34,370 bases of DNA from a virus. The position numbers were made by a program, and so were the translations under genes. The DNA lies in IMG/VR virus record IMGVR_UViG_3300025824_000001, positions 1-34,370 of that record. One strand, written 5' to 3'. Shown piece by piece: positions 1-7,996 of the stretch. Numbering within the stretch: the stretch's first letter is position 1; every line of letters begins with the position of its first letter. The notes beneath the pieces are model-generated. The model had not been told where the DNA came from. It ran no database searches and saw nothing but the letters and a program-made list of their open reading frames with translations.

Positions 1-93
1 TAACAACAAAGGCCAAATAGGTATATGTTTTTCAATAAACTGACCAATAGCTTTCAGGATCTTGTAAATCTTATATGTAGTGGAGAATTTCAT
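1..93 (-). CDS. 5' part of a gene running off the left edge
   Basis: An ATG at 91-93 opens 31 sense codons to the window edge with no stop. Its A is shared with the TAA of the endolysin gene upstream (TAATG), the same one-base coupling used elsewhere in this cluster. The visible peptide begins MKFSTTYKIYKILKAIGQ and becomes hydrophobic and aromatic near residue 25 (PIWPLLL). It may therefore be a small membrane-associated lysis protein such as a holin or spanin component. That role is inferred from position only; the family is not recognised. Confidence 0.55.
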   Translation of the reverse strand, partial: MKFSTTYKIYKILKAIGQFIEKHIPIWPLLL

Positions 94-548
94 TAGTGTA
101 TATCTGAATAACCTTTAATATCTCTTTCATTAGGCATTATTTCAAAATGTGGCGCATCAATGAATTTCTGATCATCAATATCATAATCACTATCCCAATC
201 AATTCCTAATCGTATTCTATGAGAGATAATACCATTATTATAAAGATAATCGGCTTTCCCTTTAACATAACCTGCGAAAAATGCCATCTGTCTGGGCTTC
301 CAATCAATCCCTTGTCCTTTTTCATAAGGTGCGGCATCAACTGCTTCACTGGGATATTTATTATGTTTAGAGTTCGGATATTTTTTTGTTGAATTACCTT
401 CGGCAAATGCTTTATCCTGAGCTTCTTTTTCCCTATGTCCGCAGACTATCGTACAATCAAAATCCTGTATCACATGAGCAAAAAGTATCTGTAAGTCTTT
501 ATGACAGGTTTTTAACCTTGCTTTTGATGTTTCGCTGAAGTATGCCAT
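93..548 (-). CDS. Peptidase M15-type endolysin (cell-wall peptidase)
   Basis: Predicted zinc peptidase that cuts peptide cross-links of peptidoglycan, as in the phage L-alanyl-D-glutamate / D-Ala-D-Ala peptidases of family M15. The zinc-site pattern is visible: SKHN near residues 60-63 (H62), EAVDAAP at 68-74 (D71) and PHFE at 133-136 (H134, E136). At 151 aa it is a bare catalytic domain with no signal peptide or wall-binding module, so release would need a holin. It follows a coiled-coil membrane protein with a one-base stop/start overlap, consistent with a lysis cassette at the end of the late operon. Family assignment is firm; the exact bond cut is not known. Confidence 0.88.
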   Translation of the reverse strand: MAYFSETSKARLKTCHKDLQILFAHVIQDFDCTIVCGHREKEAQDKAFAEGNSTKKYPNSKHNKYPSEAVDAAPYEKGQGIDWKPRQMAFFAGYVKGKADYLYNNGIISHRIRLGIDWDSDYDIDDQKFIDAPHFEIMPNERDIKGYSDIH

Positions 549-979
549 TATTTCAAAGTATCATTTATTGGTGATATATCCTGTTTGTATTCCATGCGGG
601 AGTTTAAATTCTCAACGGCTTCTTTATTATCACTACTTTCAGCTTGTGTATTCAAGCTAGTTATAAAACCGATGATGGTTATCACGCTGACAATAATGCC
701 AAAGGCAAAAAACCCAGTATTAATATTTGCCATCCGGCGGTTTTTAACCTGTTCAACACCACGTCCCTCACCCTCTAAGCCGCTCTTCCATTTTTCGAGG
801 TCTGTTATAGAGCTATTCTGTTTTTTAACTACTCTTGTAAGATTATCTATTGACTTTTTTATCCGTTGATTATCACTTAATAATACTGTTGATTGAATCT
901 TGAGTGTTTTTTCAAGACGTTCTGCAAGGTCTTCATTCTTGCGATCAACGAGTTCATATATCTCTTTATCTTCCAGCAT
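548..979 (-). CDS. Coiled-coil protein with one membrane segment; holin or anchor candidate
   Basis: 143 aa. Residues 1-65 are charged and heptad-like (coiled coil). A basic, polar stretch follows, then one strong hydrophobic segment at about 89-109 (FFAFGIIVSVITIIGFI) and a short polar C-terminus. This layout recalls XhlA-type and other phage membrane proteins that sit next to an endolysin. It lies directly upstream of the M15 endolysin, with the stop and the next start overlapping by one base. A holin-like or lysis-accessory role is inferred from context. No family was recognised from sequence alone. Confidence 0.7.
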   Translation of the reverse strand: MLEDKEIYELVDRKNEDLAERLEKTLKIQSTVLLSDNQRIKKSIDNLTRVVKKQNSSITDLEKWKSGLEGEGRGVEQVKNRRMANINTGFFAFGIIVSVITIIGFITSLNTQAESSDNKEAVENLNSRMEYKQDISPINDTLK

Positions 980-1005
980 TTATTCAATTTGATAATCTGT
1001 TCTTT

Positions 1006-1029
1006 GTGTCATCTTTCATTCTTTTAAAG
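1006..1029 (-). repeat. 24-bp direct repeat, copy 1
   Basis: Identical over 24 bp to 1587-1610. Each copy lies just after the end of an upstream gene and before the next start. On the minus strand it contains ATGAAAGATGAC, which would open an 11-codon peptide here. A shorter version (GAATGAAAGATGA) overlaps the real start of the gene at 1530. It may be a duplicated translation-initiation leader or a small recombination scar. Confidence 0.7.
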
Positions 1030-1035
1030 GGACAT

Positions 1036-1530
1036 CTATAATTTATTTATCGGTATTGAAACGCCCAATATAAAAAATACTCCACGTCCCATGTAAGTAT
1101 CCGGCGGGTTCATCTTTCCAAGAACTTTATCCCACGTGCTTGTCCCACCGATATAATTGAGCGGCAAACCCCTCGTAAGATTATACGAATAATCAAAAAG
1201 AGCTATTCTCAGGCTTGTATAACTTGTCAGATACCAACCCCATTTGCTTTTTTCATAGTCTATAATAAAGGGACTGGTAAGCATTATTCCTATTGATGCA
1301 GCATTACAAAAATGTCCCCATTGTTTTTCACCTGAATCATTTAAGCCGTCACCAACGGCATCAAAGATTATAGAACTCGAATAAACAGTTATTACTTTCC
1401 ATGCCTGAGATTTCTCTTTCTCTGCTTTGATATAATTATCAAAATAATCAGTCTTAATTTCAAGATTATACTGAGAAAAACAAGTCAGAAAAACACTACT
1501 TAGCAATAATATTATCAATAACCTTTTCAT
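1036..1530 (-). CDS. Exported protein of unknown function in the lysis region
   Basis: 164 aa. The N-terminus is a clear signal sequence: MKRLLI, then a hydrophobic core to about residue 17. LTCFSQ follows, so either signal peptidase I cleavage or a weak lipobox around C17 is possible. The mature part has amphipathic and hydrophobic stretches, for example around 75-85 and 148-160, and a SKWGWYLTSY motif. It could sit in the periplasm or outer membrane. It lies between the LamG-like protein and the coiled-coil membrane protein. A role in lysis, superinfection exclusion or envelope modification is possible, but none is shown by the sequence. Confidence 0.72.
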   Translation of the reverse strand: MKRLLIILLLSSVFLTCFSQYNLEIKTDYFDNYIKAEKEKSQAWKVITVYSSSIIFDAVGDGLNDSGEKQWGHFCNAASIGIMLTSPFIIDYEKSKWGWYLTSYTSLRIALFDYSYNLTRGLPLNYIGGTSTWDKVLGKMNPPDTYMGRGVFFILGVSIPINKL

Positions 1531-1586
1531 CTTTCATTCTCTTTCAAACTCTGCATTGATGTATTTTGTCCTATAATTTGGTCGTG

Positions 1587-1610
1587 GTGTCATCTTTCAT
1601 TCTTTTAAAG
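1587..1610 (-). repeat. 24-bp direct repeat, copy 2
   Basis: Second exact copy of the repeat at 1006-1029, placed just downstream of the LamG-like gene. Read on the minus strand it opens a 9-codon peptide (MKDDTTTKL). Confidence 0.7.
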
Positions 1611-1629
1611 AAGTATTTTTGGTTAATAG

Positions 1630-2760
1630 TTAAATTATTCCACAATATAATTTTGCTTTTGTTAAATCGTTTCCTGTTAATTTTGTATGCAGGTTAAATA
1701 TATCTTTTAGTAATCCATCCTCAACTTTTGTAAATAGCCTATCCTGATATAATACATTGAAATAGCTATTATATTTAGAATATGATCTTAATTCACTACC
1801 AAGCCATCCATAAGGATAAGAAGCATTATAAAAATCCATTGAGCCGGTTGCAATATGTATCGTAGCGTTAGACTTATCGAAAACATCTAATTTGCTATTT
1901 ATGGTTCCATCGGGGTCAAAATCAAATAATGCATCGGCAAAATTGTAATAAGTTGCATTACCCTGAATATCTTCTGACTTTGAATAACCTGCTCCAATAT
2001 TTACTCCGGGAGTGAGGCTCAATGCCCCCCCATCATTATTAAGCGGTACGTGAATATTTGGATTTGCATCTTTCTGCCATAGAGAATATCCTTCTTTTAT
2101 CAGTCGTGTTGAAGTAAGTTCATCATAAGTATATCTTCCTCCTGTTCCTGACCATGTTCCATGCTGATTTTGTCCAGAAACATCATATTCATAATCACCC
2201 ATACCAATAGGATAATATTCATAAGGAGTACCCCCATTTTTAGAAACAGAAACATAAGATACTAAACCATCCATATATTCAAGATTTTGCCACCCAATAT
2301 TAAAATCTCTTAAATTCATTAACCCTAACGAAGCAGGTATGTCAACATTAAAAATAAGTGTTTGTAAAATCCCATTAACGTATAATTTTAACTTTGTAGC
2401 ATTCGTAGCCTGGGTGCCATCATAAACCATACGTAAAGTGAACCATCCAGTATCAGTAACATTATTTACATAGGCGTTGCTTCCGGGACTGCCGTTGCAA
2501 GCCATAACATAAATATCATTACTCGTATTCCAATAAAGCCCCACTCTTCTACTTGTAGCATCATACTGCATTGCTACTGTATATATCCCGGCACTACCTC
2601 TATAACATATCATCGTTATATCTACTTGTTGTGCATCCGTTAAATCAATGCCAGTGTCTATATAATCATTTGTACCGTTAAATGAAGCTACTCTTGGCAA
2701 TATCATAGATTGCCGTCCATAATATGCATAATCAGTATTTAATATATCTTTTATAATCAT
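1630..2760 (-). CDS. LamG / concanavalin A-like lectin-fold virion protein
   Basis: 376 aa. Residues about 25-190 fit a LamG/ConA-like jelly roll: FNGTNDYIDTG opens the domain, and strands such as WFTLRMVYDG and LKLYVNGILQT are typical of LamG_3-type folds. The remaining part is Tyr/Asn-rich without a recognised domain. Such domains in phage tail-associated proteins usually bind surface glycans. It starts one base after the stop of the Asp-box protein upstream, so the two are probably co-translated and may form one adsorption appendage. There is no signal peptide, which fits an intracellularly assembled virion protein. Confidence 0.75.
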   Translation of the reverse strand: MIIKDILNTDYAYYGRQSMILPRVASFNGTNDYIDTGIDLTDAQQVDITMICYRGSAGIYTVAMQYDATSRRVGLYWNTSNDIYVMACNGSPGSNAYVNNVTDTGWFTLRMVYDGTQATNATKLKLYVNGILQTLIFNVDIPASLGLMNLRDFNIGWQNLEYMDGLVSYVSVSKNGGTPYEYYPIGMGDYEYDVSGQNQHGTWSGTGGRYTYDELTSTRLIKEGYSLWQKDANPNIHVPLNNDGGALSLTPGVNIGAGYSKSEDIQGNATYYNFADALFDFDPDGTINSKLDVFDKSNATIHIATGSMDFYNASYPYGWLGSELRSYSKYNSYFNVLYQDRLFTKVEDGLLKDIFNLHTKLTGNDLTKAKLYCGII

Positions 2761-2761
2761 C

Positions 2762-4000
2762 TTATTTAATCTTTACTAATAGTGATTTCTCGATCTCTAA
2801 TCCTCCGAACCCACCACTAAAATAACATTTTAACAAAAAATATTCTTGGTTATTTTGCGGGAATACTTTAAATAATCCTATCGGATTTGGTAATAAATCA
2901 AGTTCCGTGCTATCAACAATCACAAAATTTTCTCCATTATCTTTACTAATTATAATTCTTGGTTCTAATGTATTAAATGAAATAGGCATCGAAAGTATAT
3001 TATTATTTTGTTGCAAAAATCCAACCATATCAACATTGAAATCATATAATTCAACATATTCTCCCTCGTCAGTAATATCATCATAAGGAACTCCCCATAT
3101 TCCCATTTTAGCTCCTATTGAACTGTCCGAACCCCATTTAACATTGTTATTGCTATCGAAAAACATACCTGTTGTTTTCCAGTAATCTTCCTCATCTCCT
3201 GTTTTCAAGTAATCAAAAATGTAATTCATGCCACCATTCCATGTCACTTCTATCCAATGGCATTCATCATTAAACGGAGGTGCTGCCCCACTATCACCTG
3301 TCTGAATTATCCATTTACCTGTATTAGGATTATAATTAATAGCGTGAACATGGCGACATTCATAAGGATTGGTAGGATCACCATAACTATCATAATTAGC
3401 GTTTTGCCCAAATTGATAAATCATTGTGATTGTTTGCCCATCATTATAGGTATGGTAAATATTTACTTCGGAATTACCGACAATATTGGTGTATGGCCCC
3501 CACATTAAATGCTCTATTCCGTTAATAATTACGACATTATCTGGCTGTAATTGTCTGAAATATTGTCCAGGATTCGTTAAATTGATGGGGTTCCCATCAG
3601 TGTCATTTACTATAATTTCCGTATATGACTGTAACATATCTGTACTCCGATATATTTTATTTTGTGTGGCAAAAAGTACAGTTCCGGTATTAAAGAGAAA
3701 AACAGATTTAACAACAGCGGGAATAGCAACACCTCTTATAAAAGATAATGAATTATCCAAAGAATACCATAAATAACTATCCTTAATAGCAACAGCATAA
3801 TTATTTCTTTGTGCTTCTATTAACCAATTAGCAGTATATTTATAATCAATATTTGTTTTCTCGTTAATTGTTAAATTCAATACCTCAACACGACAATCAA
3901 CATATTCAGTATGCCATGTATCACATCTGCTCGCCCACCACCGTGACCAGGAGAAAGCACCTGATTTTCTGACACCTATTTTTATACCTATTTTCGGCAT
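2762..4000 (-). CDS. BNR/Asp-box beta-propeller-like protein, probable tail appendage
   Basis: Four degenerate Asp-box-like repeats are visible in order: YSLDNSLSF, YRSTDMLQSY, YHTYNDGQTI and SKDNGENF. This suggests a sialidase-like beta-propeller that binds, or possibly cleaves, surface glycans. Catalytic sialidase residues (arginine triad, Tyr/Glu pair) could not be identified, so binding is more likely than hydrolysis. An ATG at 4030 would extend the ORF by 10 codons, but it lies in the loop of a terminator-like hairpin. The internal ATG at 3998-4000 (MPKIGIKIGV) is the better start, giving 412 aa. The N-terminus is Trp/Arg-rich (FSWSRWW), possibly the virion attachment part. Confidence 0.7.
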   Translation of the reverse strand: MPKIGIKIGVRKSGAFSWSRWWASRCDTWHTEYVDCRVEVLNLTINEKTNIDYKYTANWLIEAQRNNYAVAIKDSYLWYSLDNSLSFIRGVAIPAVVKSVFLFNTGTVLFATQNKIYRSTDMLQSYTEIIVNDTDGNPINLTNPGQYFRQLQPDNVVIINGIEHLMWGPYTNIVGNSEVNIYHTYNDGQTITMIYQFGQNANYDSYGDPTNPYECRHVHAINYNPNTGKWIIQTGDSGAAPPFNDECHWIEVTWNGGMNYIFDYLKTGDEEDYWKTTGMFFDSNNNVKWGSDSSIGAKMGIWGVPYDDITDEGEYVELYDFNVDMVGFLQQNNNILSMPISFNTLEPRIIISKDNGENFVIVDSTELDLLPNPIGLFKVFPQNNQEYFLLKCYFSGGFGGLEIEKSLLVKIK

Positions 4001-4010
4001 TGCCTTATTG

Positions 4011-4049
4011 TAAAAAAGGGAGGAAAGCATATTATAACCAACCTCCCTT
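4011..4049 (-). terminator. Intrinsic terminator candidate before the appendage genes
   Basis: On the minus strand AAGGGAGG pairs perfectly with CCTCCCTT (8 bp, 18-nt loop), and the descending arm runs into a six-T stretch. It lies after the 70-aa gene ending at 4076 and before the Asp-box gene. It would end or attenuate the tail operon ahead of the appendage/lysis genes. The large loop weakens the call. Confidence 0.5.
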
Positions 4050-4075
4050 CGGATTAATATTTATTAGACAGGATG

Positions 4076-4288
4076 CTATTTCTTAACTTCTGGCTTCTCA
4101 GGCTTTTTCTCAGTATCCTCAAACAAATAAGCAAATTCCCTATCCCCGGTATCCTTATTCCTCATCTCGAAAAGAACCTTTAATTGTTCCTGCGTAGCCT
4201 CATTCAACGGGAGCAGATACGAACTGTTATTACGTCCAAAAGCAACTGCACTCTTCAAGTATTTTTCTTTTACTATTAATTTTGCCAT
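4076..4288 (-). CDS. Small protein with charged Lys/Glu/Pro tail
   Basis: About 70 aa from the ATG at 4286-4288 (MAKLIVKEKYLKSAV). An upstream in-frame ATG at 4324 overlaps the preceding gene by 26 nt and adds a non-conserved-looking extension, so the internal start is preferred. The body is a short alpha/beta-like segment (SSYLLPLNEATQEQLKVLF), followed by a low-complexity KKPEKPEVKK tail. It immediately follows the tube-like gene. Short proteins in this position are often tail assembly or head-decoration accessories. Function unknown. Confidence 0.62.
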   Translation of the reverse strand: MAKLIVKEKYLKSAVAFGRNNSSYLLPLNEATQEQLKVLFEMRNKDTGDREFAYLFEDTEKKPEKPEVKK

Positions 4289-4298
4289 GATTTCTTTA

Positions 4299-4964
4299 TT
4301 ATGACCATTTACATATCGAAGCATCCCCGGTGGTTACAACAGCAGCCGTTAAAGTTGAATCAAGTGGCAAGGCTATACCTCCACATTCATTTCCGAGAGT
4401 GATACGAACAGTATTGCCTTCTGCCTCCGAGAGTCCCTTACCTGTAGGATGATTTATACCCTGTAGTTTCAATGGCCTTTCCCTGATATCCGTAGAGTTA
4501 TAACCAACAATCCAGCATGATCCATTTCCGTCAACGATGAGTGCAAAGAGCCCACATGGTGATGCATCAATAAGAGCGTTTAAAAATGTGTTTGTTGCTG
4601 TTGCAGGTGGCATAATATCAAACTCCACGGTATTGGTGAATTTGGCATTATTTAATCCCACGATCTCTTCCGCCTGTACCCAGCTTACAGAGTCCTGTAA
4701 AGCATCTACACGCATGAATGGTGTAGTCCCTGTTACTTCCGAAATCTCTCCCGTAGTAACCGTAAAAGCAGTTGCCACTGATTTCTCAGCAATGAATATC
4801 TTTGCAGCTCCGGATACATTCTCGCCACAGCTTTGGGTAAATATTGCTAAAGCAAAAGCACCGGTTATCCCTGCCGGGAGAAACAAGTCAGGAACAATAA
4901 ATGCTAACAGCATGACAATACCTAACAAGTATCCGCCATATTCAAGAATTTTGTTCTTTTTCAT
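4299..4964 (-). CDS. Tail-tube-like protein with an N-terminal hydrophobic segment
   Basis: 221 aa. From about residue 45 on (CGENVSGAAKIFIAE) it is Thr/Ala/Gly-rich and beta-like, with a late block (CWIVGYNS, RPLKLQG, TGKGLSEAEGNTVRITL) that resembles tube-forming proteins seen in Bacteroidetes phages. It could be the major tail tube subunit. The oddity is the N-terminus: residues 10-42 form one or two hydrophobic segments (YLLGIVMLLAFIVP), unusual for a tube protein. There is no alternative Met before residue ~84. A membrane-linked or fused variant, or a different function, remains open. It lies after the tape measure, whereas tube genes normally precede it. Confidence 0.6.
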   Translation of the reverse strand: MKKNKILEYGGYLLGIVMLLAFIVPDLFLPAGITGAFALAIFTQSCGENVSGAAKIFIAEKSVATAFTVTTGEISEVTGTTPFMRVDALQDSVSWVQAEEIVGLNNAKFTNTVEFDIMPPATATNTFLNALIDASPCGLFALIVDGNGSCWIVGYNSTDIRERPLKLQGINHPTGKGLSEAEGNTVRITLGNECGGIALPLDSTLTAAVVTTGDASICKWS

Positions 4965-5003
4965 CTTTCTGATATTTTATTTATACTTTATAGTCGAAAA
5001 TTA

Positions 5004-5341
5004 GAATATAAAACAGTGTAGTTTTTGTAAATTTTTTACAAATGATCCAAAGAACTTTTATTCGGTGATATTCTTTGATAATCACCGTTTTACATTTAAT
5101 TGTACTCAGGCAGAAGGCGACCGCACCGGTAACGGTTGTTATTGAATTTCTGCTTATCACCGACCAGGTTGAGAAGTTTCACTCAGGGCCTGGATTTAAT
5201 TATCTTAAACAAACCTTCAAACCTGTATGTCCTTTAGTTTTGTTTCGATATAATCAAACACCGGGGAGGATACAGTTAAAACCCCTATTGATTGTGAAAT
5301 TAGGAGTTAAAACAGTGTGGTTTTCCTATATTTTGTAGGAA
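5004..5341. other. 338-bp non-coding interval with repeats and possible gene remnant
   Basis: No convincing intact gene. Near-identical 15-mers (AAACAGTGTRGTTTT) occur at 5011-5025 and 5308-5322, each followed by an inverted repeat: TTTGTAAA-3-TTTACAAA at 5024-5042 and TTCCTA-7-TAGGAA at 5323-5341. Between them the minus strand has protein-like stretches in two frames: one ending KLKDIQV then a stop, then FEGLFKIIKSRP, stop, VKLLNLVGDKQKF ending at about 5100. This reads like a short gene decayed by one frameshift and one stop. Both ideas, regulatory region or relic, are inferences. Confidence 0.4.
5024..5042. promoter_or_regulatory. Perfect inverted repeat upstream of the tube-like gene
   Basis: TTTGTAAA and TTTACAAA separated by 3 nt, about 60 bp upstream of the ATG at 4964. 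The symmetry and position fit an operator or a promoter element (the minus strand offers TTTG as a -33-like box). No good TAnnTTTG -7 box at standard spacing was found. Confidence 0.35.
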
Positions 5342-5581
5342 TTATTTTTGCAGTATTTTTTCGACTAATTCCACGCTGACATGGTACTTTGCGGCCAACT
5401 TCCCTTTTAAAATCTGCTTACCATTAGGTTCAACTTTTTGTTTATATTCTTCTTTTAACAAAATCTTTTTAGCAATATCATCCCTGATCCATCCTTTTTC
5501 AAATAACAGATCAGTTACCCTTTCCTCAATTTGAAAATTCTCTTTTAACAGTTCAGCCGATCTCTTGCGAATATCTATCAT
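5342..5581 (-). CDS. Small helical protein following the tape measure
   Basis: 79 aa, charged, predicted all-helical. The C-terminal part (KQILKGKLAAKYHVSVELVEKIL) looks like a small HTH or helical bundle. Its ATG overlaps the tape-measure stop by 4 nt, indicating translational coupling. A regulator, or a tail-assembly factor for the tape measure, is conceivable. The family is not recognised. Confidence 0.68.
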   Translation of the reverse strand: MIDIRKRSAELLKENFQIEERVTDLLFEKGWIRDDIAKKILLKEEYKQKVEPNGKQILKGKLAAKYHVSVELVEKILQK

Positions 5582-7992
5582 AATTTCTCAGATGTGTTGA
5601 TTATCTCTAATTCCTTCAATCCTGAATTAACCTTATTCAAATTAAGCTCGACAATTATTTTTTTGGCTGTTATATCTGTGAACCTGTCAAAATCAATATT
5701 TACTGCCGGTTGTCCTGATTGCATAACCGGAGGTGTAGTGCCTATATAACCACCTGCTACATATCCCGGCACACCTATATTACGCATGACTCTTGGACCA
5801 CCAAGCATCGCCACATGCTTATCGGTCAAAACTGTCTCGGTCTTATTTGCAAGAATGAGTGTGTCATCTTTTTTACCGGTATTGACATGAACTCCGTCGG
5901 TGATCTTACCACCACCTTTATATTTGGGCAATGGCTGTGCTGCTATCAGTGCTGTTTGAATAGCACCCATGCCGATAACCCACGGAATAAGTAACGGTTT
6001 ACTAAGCGTTTTAATTACATTTTTTGCAGTATCAATAATAGATTCAAAGATTGCTTGTCGTTTATTGGACTGATCTTCTTTATGCATTAACTGCTTTTTC
6101 TTATCCTGATATGCTTTATCTATTTTTGCCTTTTGTTCTTCATTATCTTCGGCTGCCTTTATGTCTGCATTATACTGAGTTTCGAGTGCCGAAAATTGCT
6201 TATCATATTTTCGTTTGGTATATTGTCCCCAGATATTAATTAATCCTTTTGTTGTTTCGTCAGCCATTTGCCATTGTAAGTTTTTCTTTTCATCCTCAAT
6301 TTCCTTCCACTCATCATAACCTCTATTCCATTCCTCAATTTCTTTATCAACTTGTTCTTCAATTATTTTCAGTTCAGCATCTGCCTGTTCTTGTCCAAAA
6401 TCAAGTAATTCTTTTCCCTGACTTTTTCTATTGTTAATTTCATCCTTAAAAACAACATATCTTGCTTTACTGGCTTTTTCTTCTATGCCTTGCCTTCTCT
6501 CTTCAGCCTCAACTTCTGCTTCAAGGCGTTTAAGTTCATCTTTATTAGCCTTTTTCTTTGCAGCCTCTGCTTCTGATTTAGTTGTAGTTATTTCATCCAT
6601 TTGCTTTTGATAATCTTTACCAATAGCTATAAACTCATCTTTTAATTTCTGTACTTCTTCATTGCTATTTACCCTTGCTCTTTTTGCTGCCGCCCAATAG
6701 CCCTCGCCCATAGCAACAAAAAATTTAAACCTATCATTAAATGATATTATTTTTTTATCATCAAATAATTCATTAAGGTTTTTTGTTCCTTTTGTGCCAA
6801 TGCCAGTTACTATGGTTGTTAATCCATCAACAAAATTCTTTATTGCCCCATTTGATTCATTTATTCTTAATGTCAACCCCTCCCATGCGCTTTTTAAAAT
6901 AGTTATTGATCCCTTGACATTATCAAGCATGGTATCGGCCATTTCTTTTGAAGTGCCATCGACATCCAATAGTGAATCATTGTAATCTTTTGCAGCTTTA
7001 TTGTTTTCAGCAAGTATCAAACCTGCAACAGCACCACGTTTGCCAAATAATTCGAGAGATGTTGAAGCCCTGTTTTGTGATCCCTGGATTTTTCTCATAG
7101 CCTGATCCCATGTCAATCCCCTTTTCTCTAATTCAAGGAATATATTCCTGAGTGATGTTCCTGAAGTTGATGCATCAAGACCTGAATTAGCAAGCACAGC
7201 CAATTTACCTGTAACGCTCTCTAATGATTCTCCCACAGCGGCTCCAGTAACTCCGGCATTCTGCATAGCCGTTTCAAATTTACTCATATCAAGAGCGGAT
7301 GTTCCAAAAGCAGCGGTCATAACATCGACCACATGAGTCATCTTTGTAGAATCTAAGTTAAATTGCCGAAGTGTAGCCCCCGCTATCGTTGCAGCATAAG
7401 CAAGGTCACTACCGGTTGCAGCAGCCAGATCAAGGGTAGCTTTTGTTATTGCAAGGATCTCCGTTATAGAAAAACCAAGTTTTGCATATTCCTTTTGCAG
7501 TCCTGCAACTTCCGAGGCTGTATATTTTGTAGCACCACCGAGGGAAATAGCACTTTGACGGAGTGATTCAAATTCATCACCTGTTGATCGGGTGATAGCT
7601 TTAACGGCAGACATGGCATATTCAAAGTCCCATGAAGTCTTGAATCCGTTTTTTATGACATTGAATAAAGCTCTTGCAGCAATGGCGGCACTGGCAAATA
7701 TTCCAAGTGATGTTAGAATGGTTTTCCCAAGCCTCATGAAAGAGCTTTGTGTCGGTGTTATAGCTTTCTTTAACTGTTTTTGAAGAACTGTTTGTTCTCT
7801 TAATTCTTTATTTAATAGAGCAAGTCTGGTTGCATATTGTTTTTCAGTTATCTTTCCACTTTCATAAGTTTTTTTTAAAACTCTCTTAGCATTATTAACC
7901 TTCCCAATCGCAATCTGAACTTGCGCTAACATCTTTTCTTCATTCGAGAGACCTAATATTCTTAATCTAAAACTTAACTCTTTTTCTGCCAT
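5578..7992 (-). CDS. Tail tape measure protein, TP901 family
   Basis: 804 aa. A helical N-terminus (1-75) is followed by a hydrophobic segment at about 88-112 (LTSLGIFASAAIAARALF). A TP901-type core at about 120-350 contains recognisable family phrases such as GGATKYTASEVAGLQKEYAKL, shortened here, and SGLDASTSGTSLRNIFLELE. A long coiled coil rich in Glu/Lys spans about 460-620, and a second hydrophobic stretch near 660-690 precedes a Gly-rich C-terminus. The protein sets tail length and guides DNA passage. At about 0.15 nm per residue it predicts a tail near 120 nm, consistent with a siphovirus. Identification is secure at family level. Confidence 0.93.
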   Translation of the reverse strand: MAEKELSFRLRILGLSNEEKMLAQVQIAIGKVNNAKRVLKKTYESGKITEKQYATRLALLNKELREQTVLQKQLKKAITPTQSSFMRLGKTILTSLGIFASAAIAARALFNVIKNGFKTSWDFEYAMSAVKAITRSTGDEFESLRQSAISLGGATKYTASEVAGLQKEYAKLGFSITEILAITKATLDLAAATGSDLAYAATIAGATLRQFNLDSTKMTHVVDVMTAAFGTSALDMSKFETAMQNAGVTGAAVGESLESVTGKLAVLANSGLDASTSGTSLRNIFLELEKRGLTWDQAMRKIQGSQNRASTSLELFGKRGAVAGLILAENNKAAKDYNDSLLDVDGTSKEMADTMLDNVKGSITILKSAWEGLTLRINESNGAIKNFVDGLTTIVTGIGTKGTKNLNELFDDKKIISFNDRFKFFVAMGEGYWAAAKRARVNSNEEVQKLKDEFIAIGKDYQKQMDEITTTKSEAEAAKKKANKDELKRLEAEVEAEERRQGIEEKASKARYVVFKDEINNRKSQGKELLDFGQEQADAELKIIEEQVDKEIEEWNRGYDEWKEIEDEKKNLQWQMADETTKGLINIWGQYTKRKYDKQFSALETQYNADIKAAEDNEEQKAKIDKAYQDKKKQLMHKEDQSNKRQAIFESIIDTAKNVIKTLSKPLLIPWVIGMGAIQTALIAAQPLPKYKGGGKITDGVHVNTGKKDDTLILANKTETVLTDKHVAMLGGPRVMRNIGVPGYVAGGYIGTTPPVMQSGQPAVNIDFDRFTDITAKKIIVELNLNKVNSGLKELEIINTSEKL

Positions 7993-7996
7993 AATG

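Noticed and set aside
4001-4030. Start of the Asp-box gene at 4030
   Set aside because: That ATG lies in the loop of a terminator-like hairpin; MPKIGIKIGV at 4000 is the better start.
5075-5338. 87-codon open frame on the plus strand in the intergenic region
   Set aside because: No start context, antisense to protein-like minus-strand remnants, and no neighbours on that strand.
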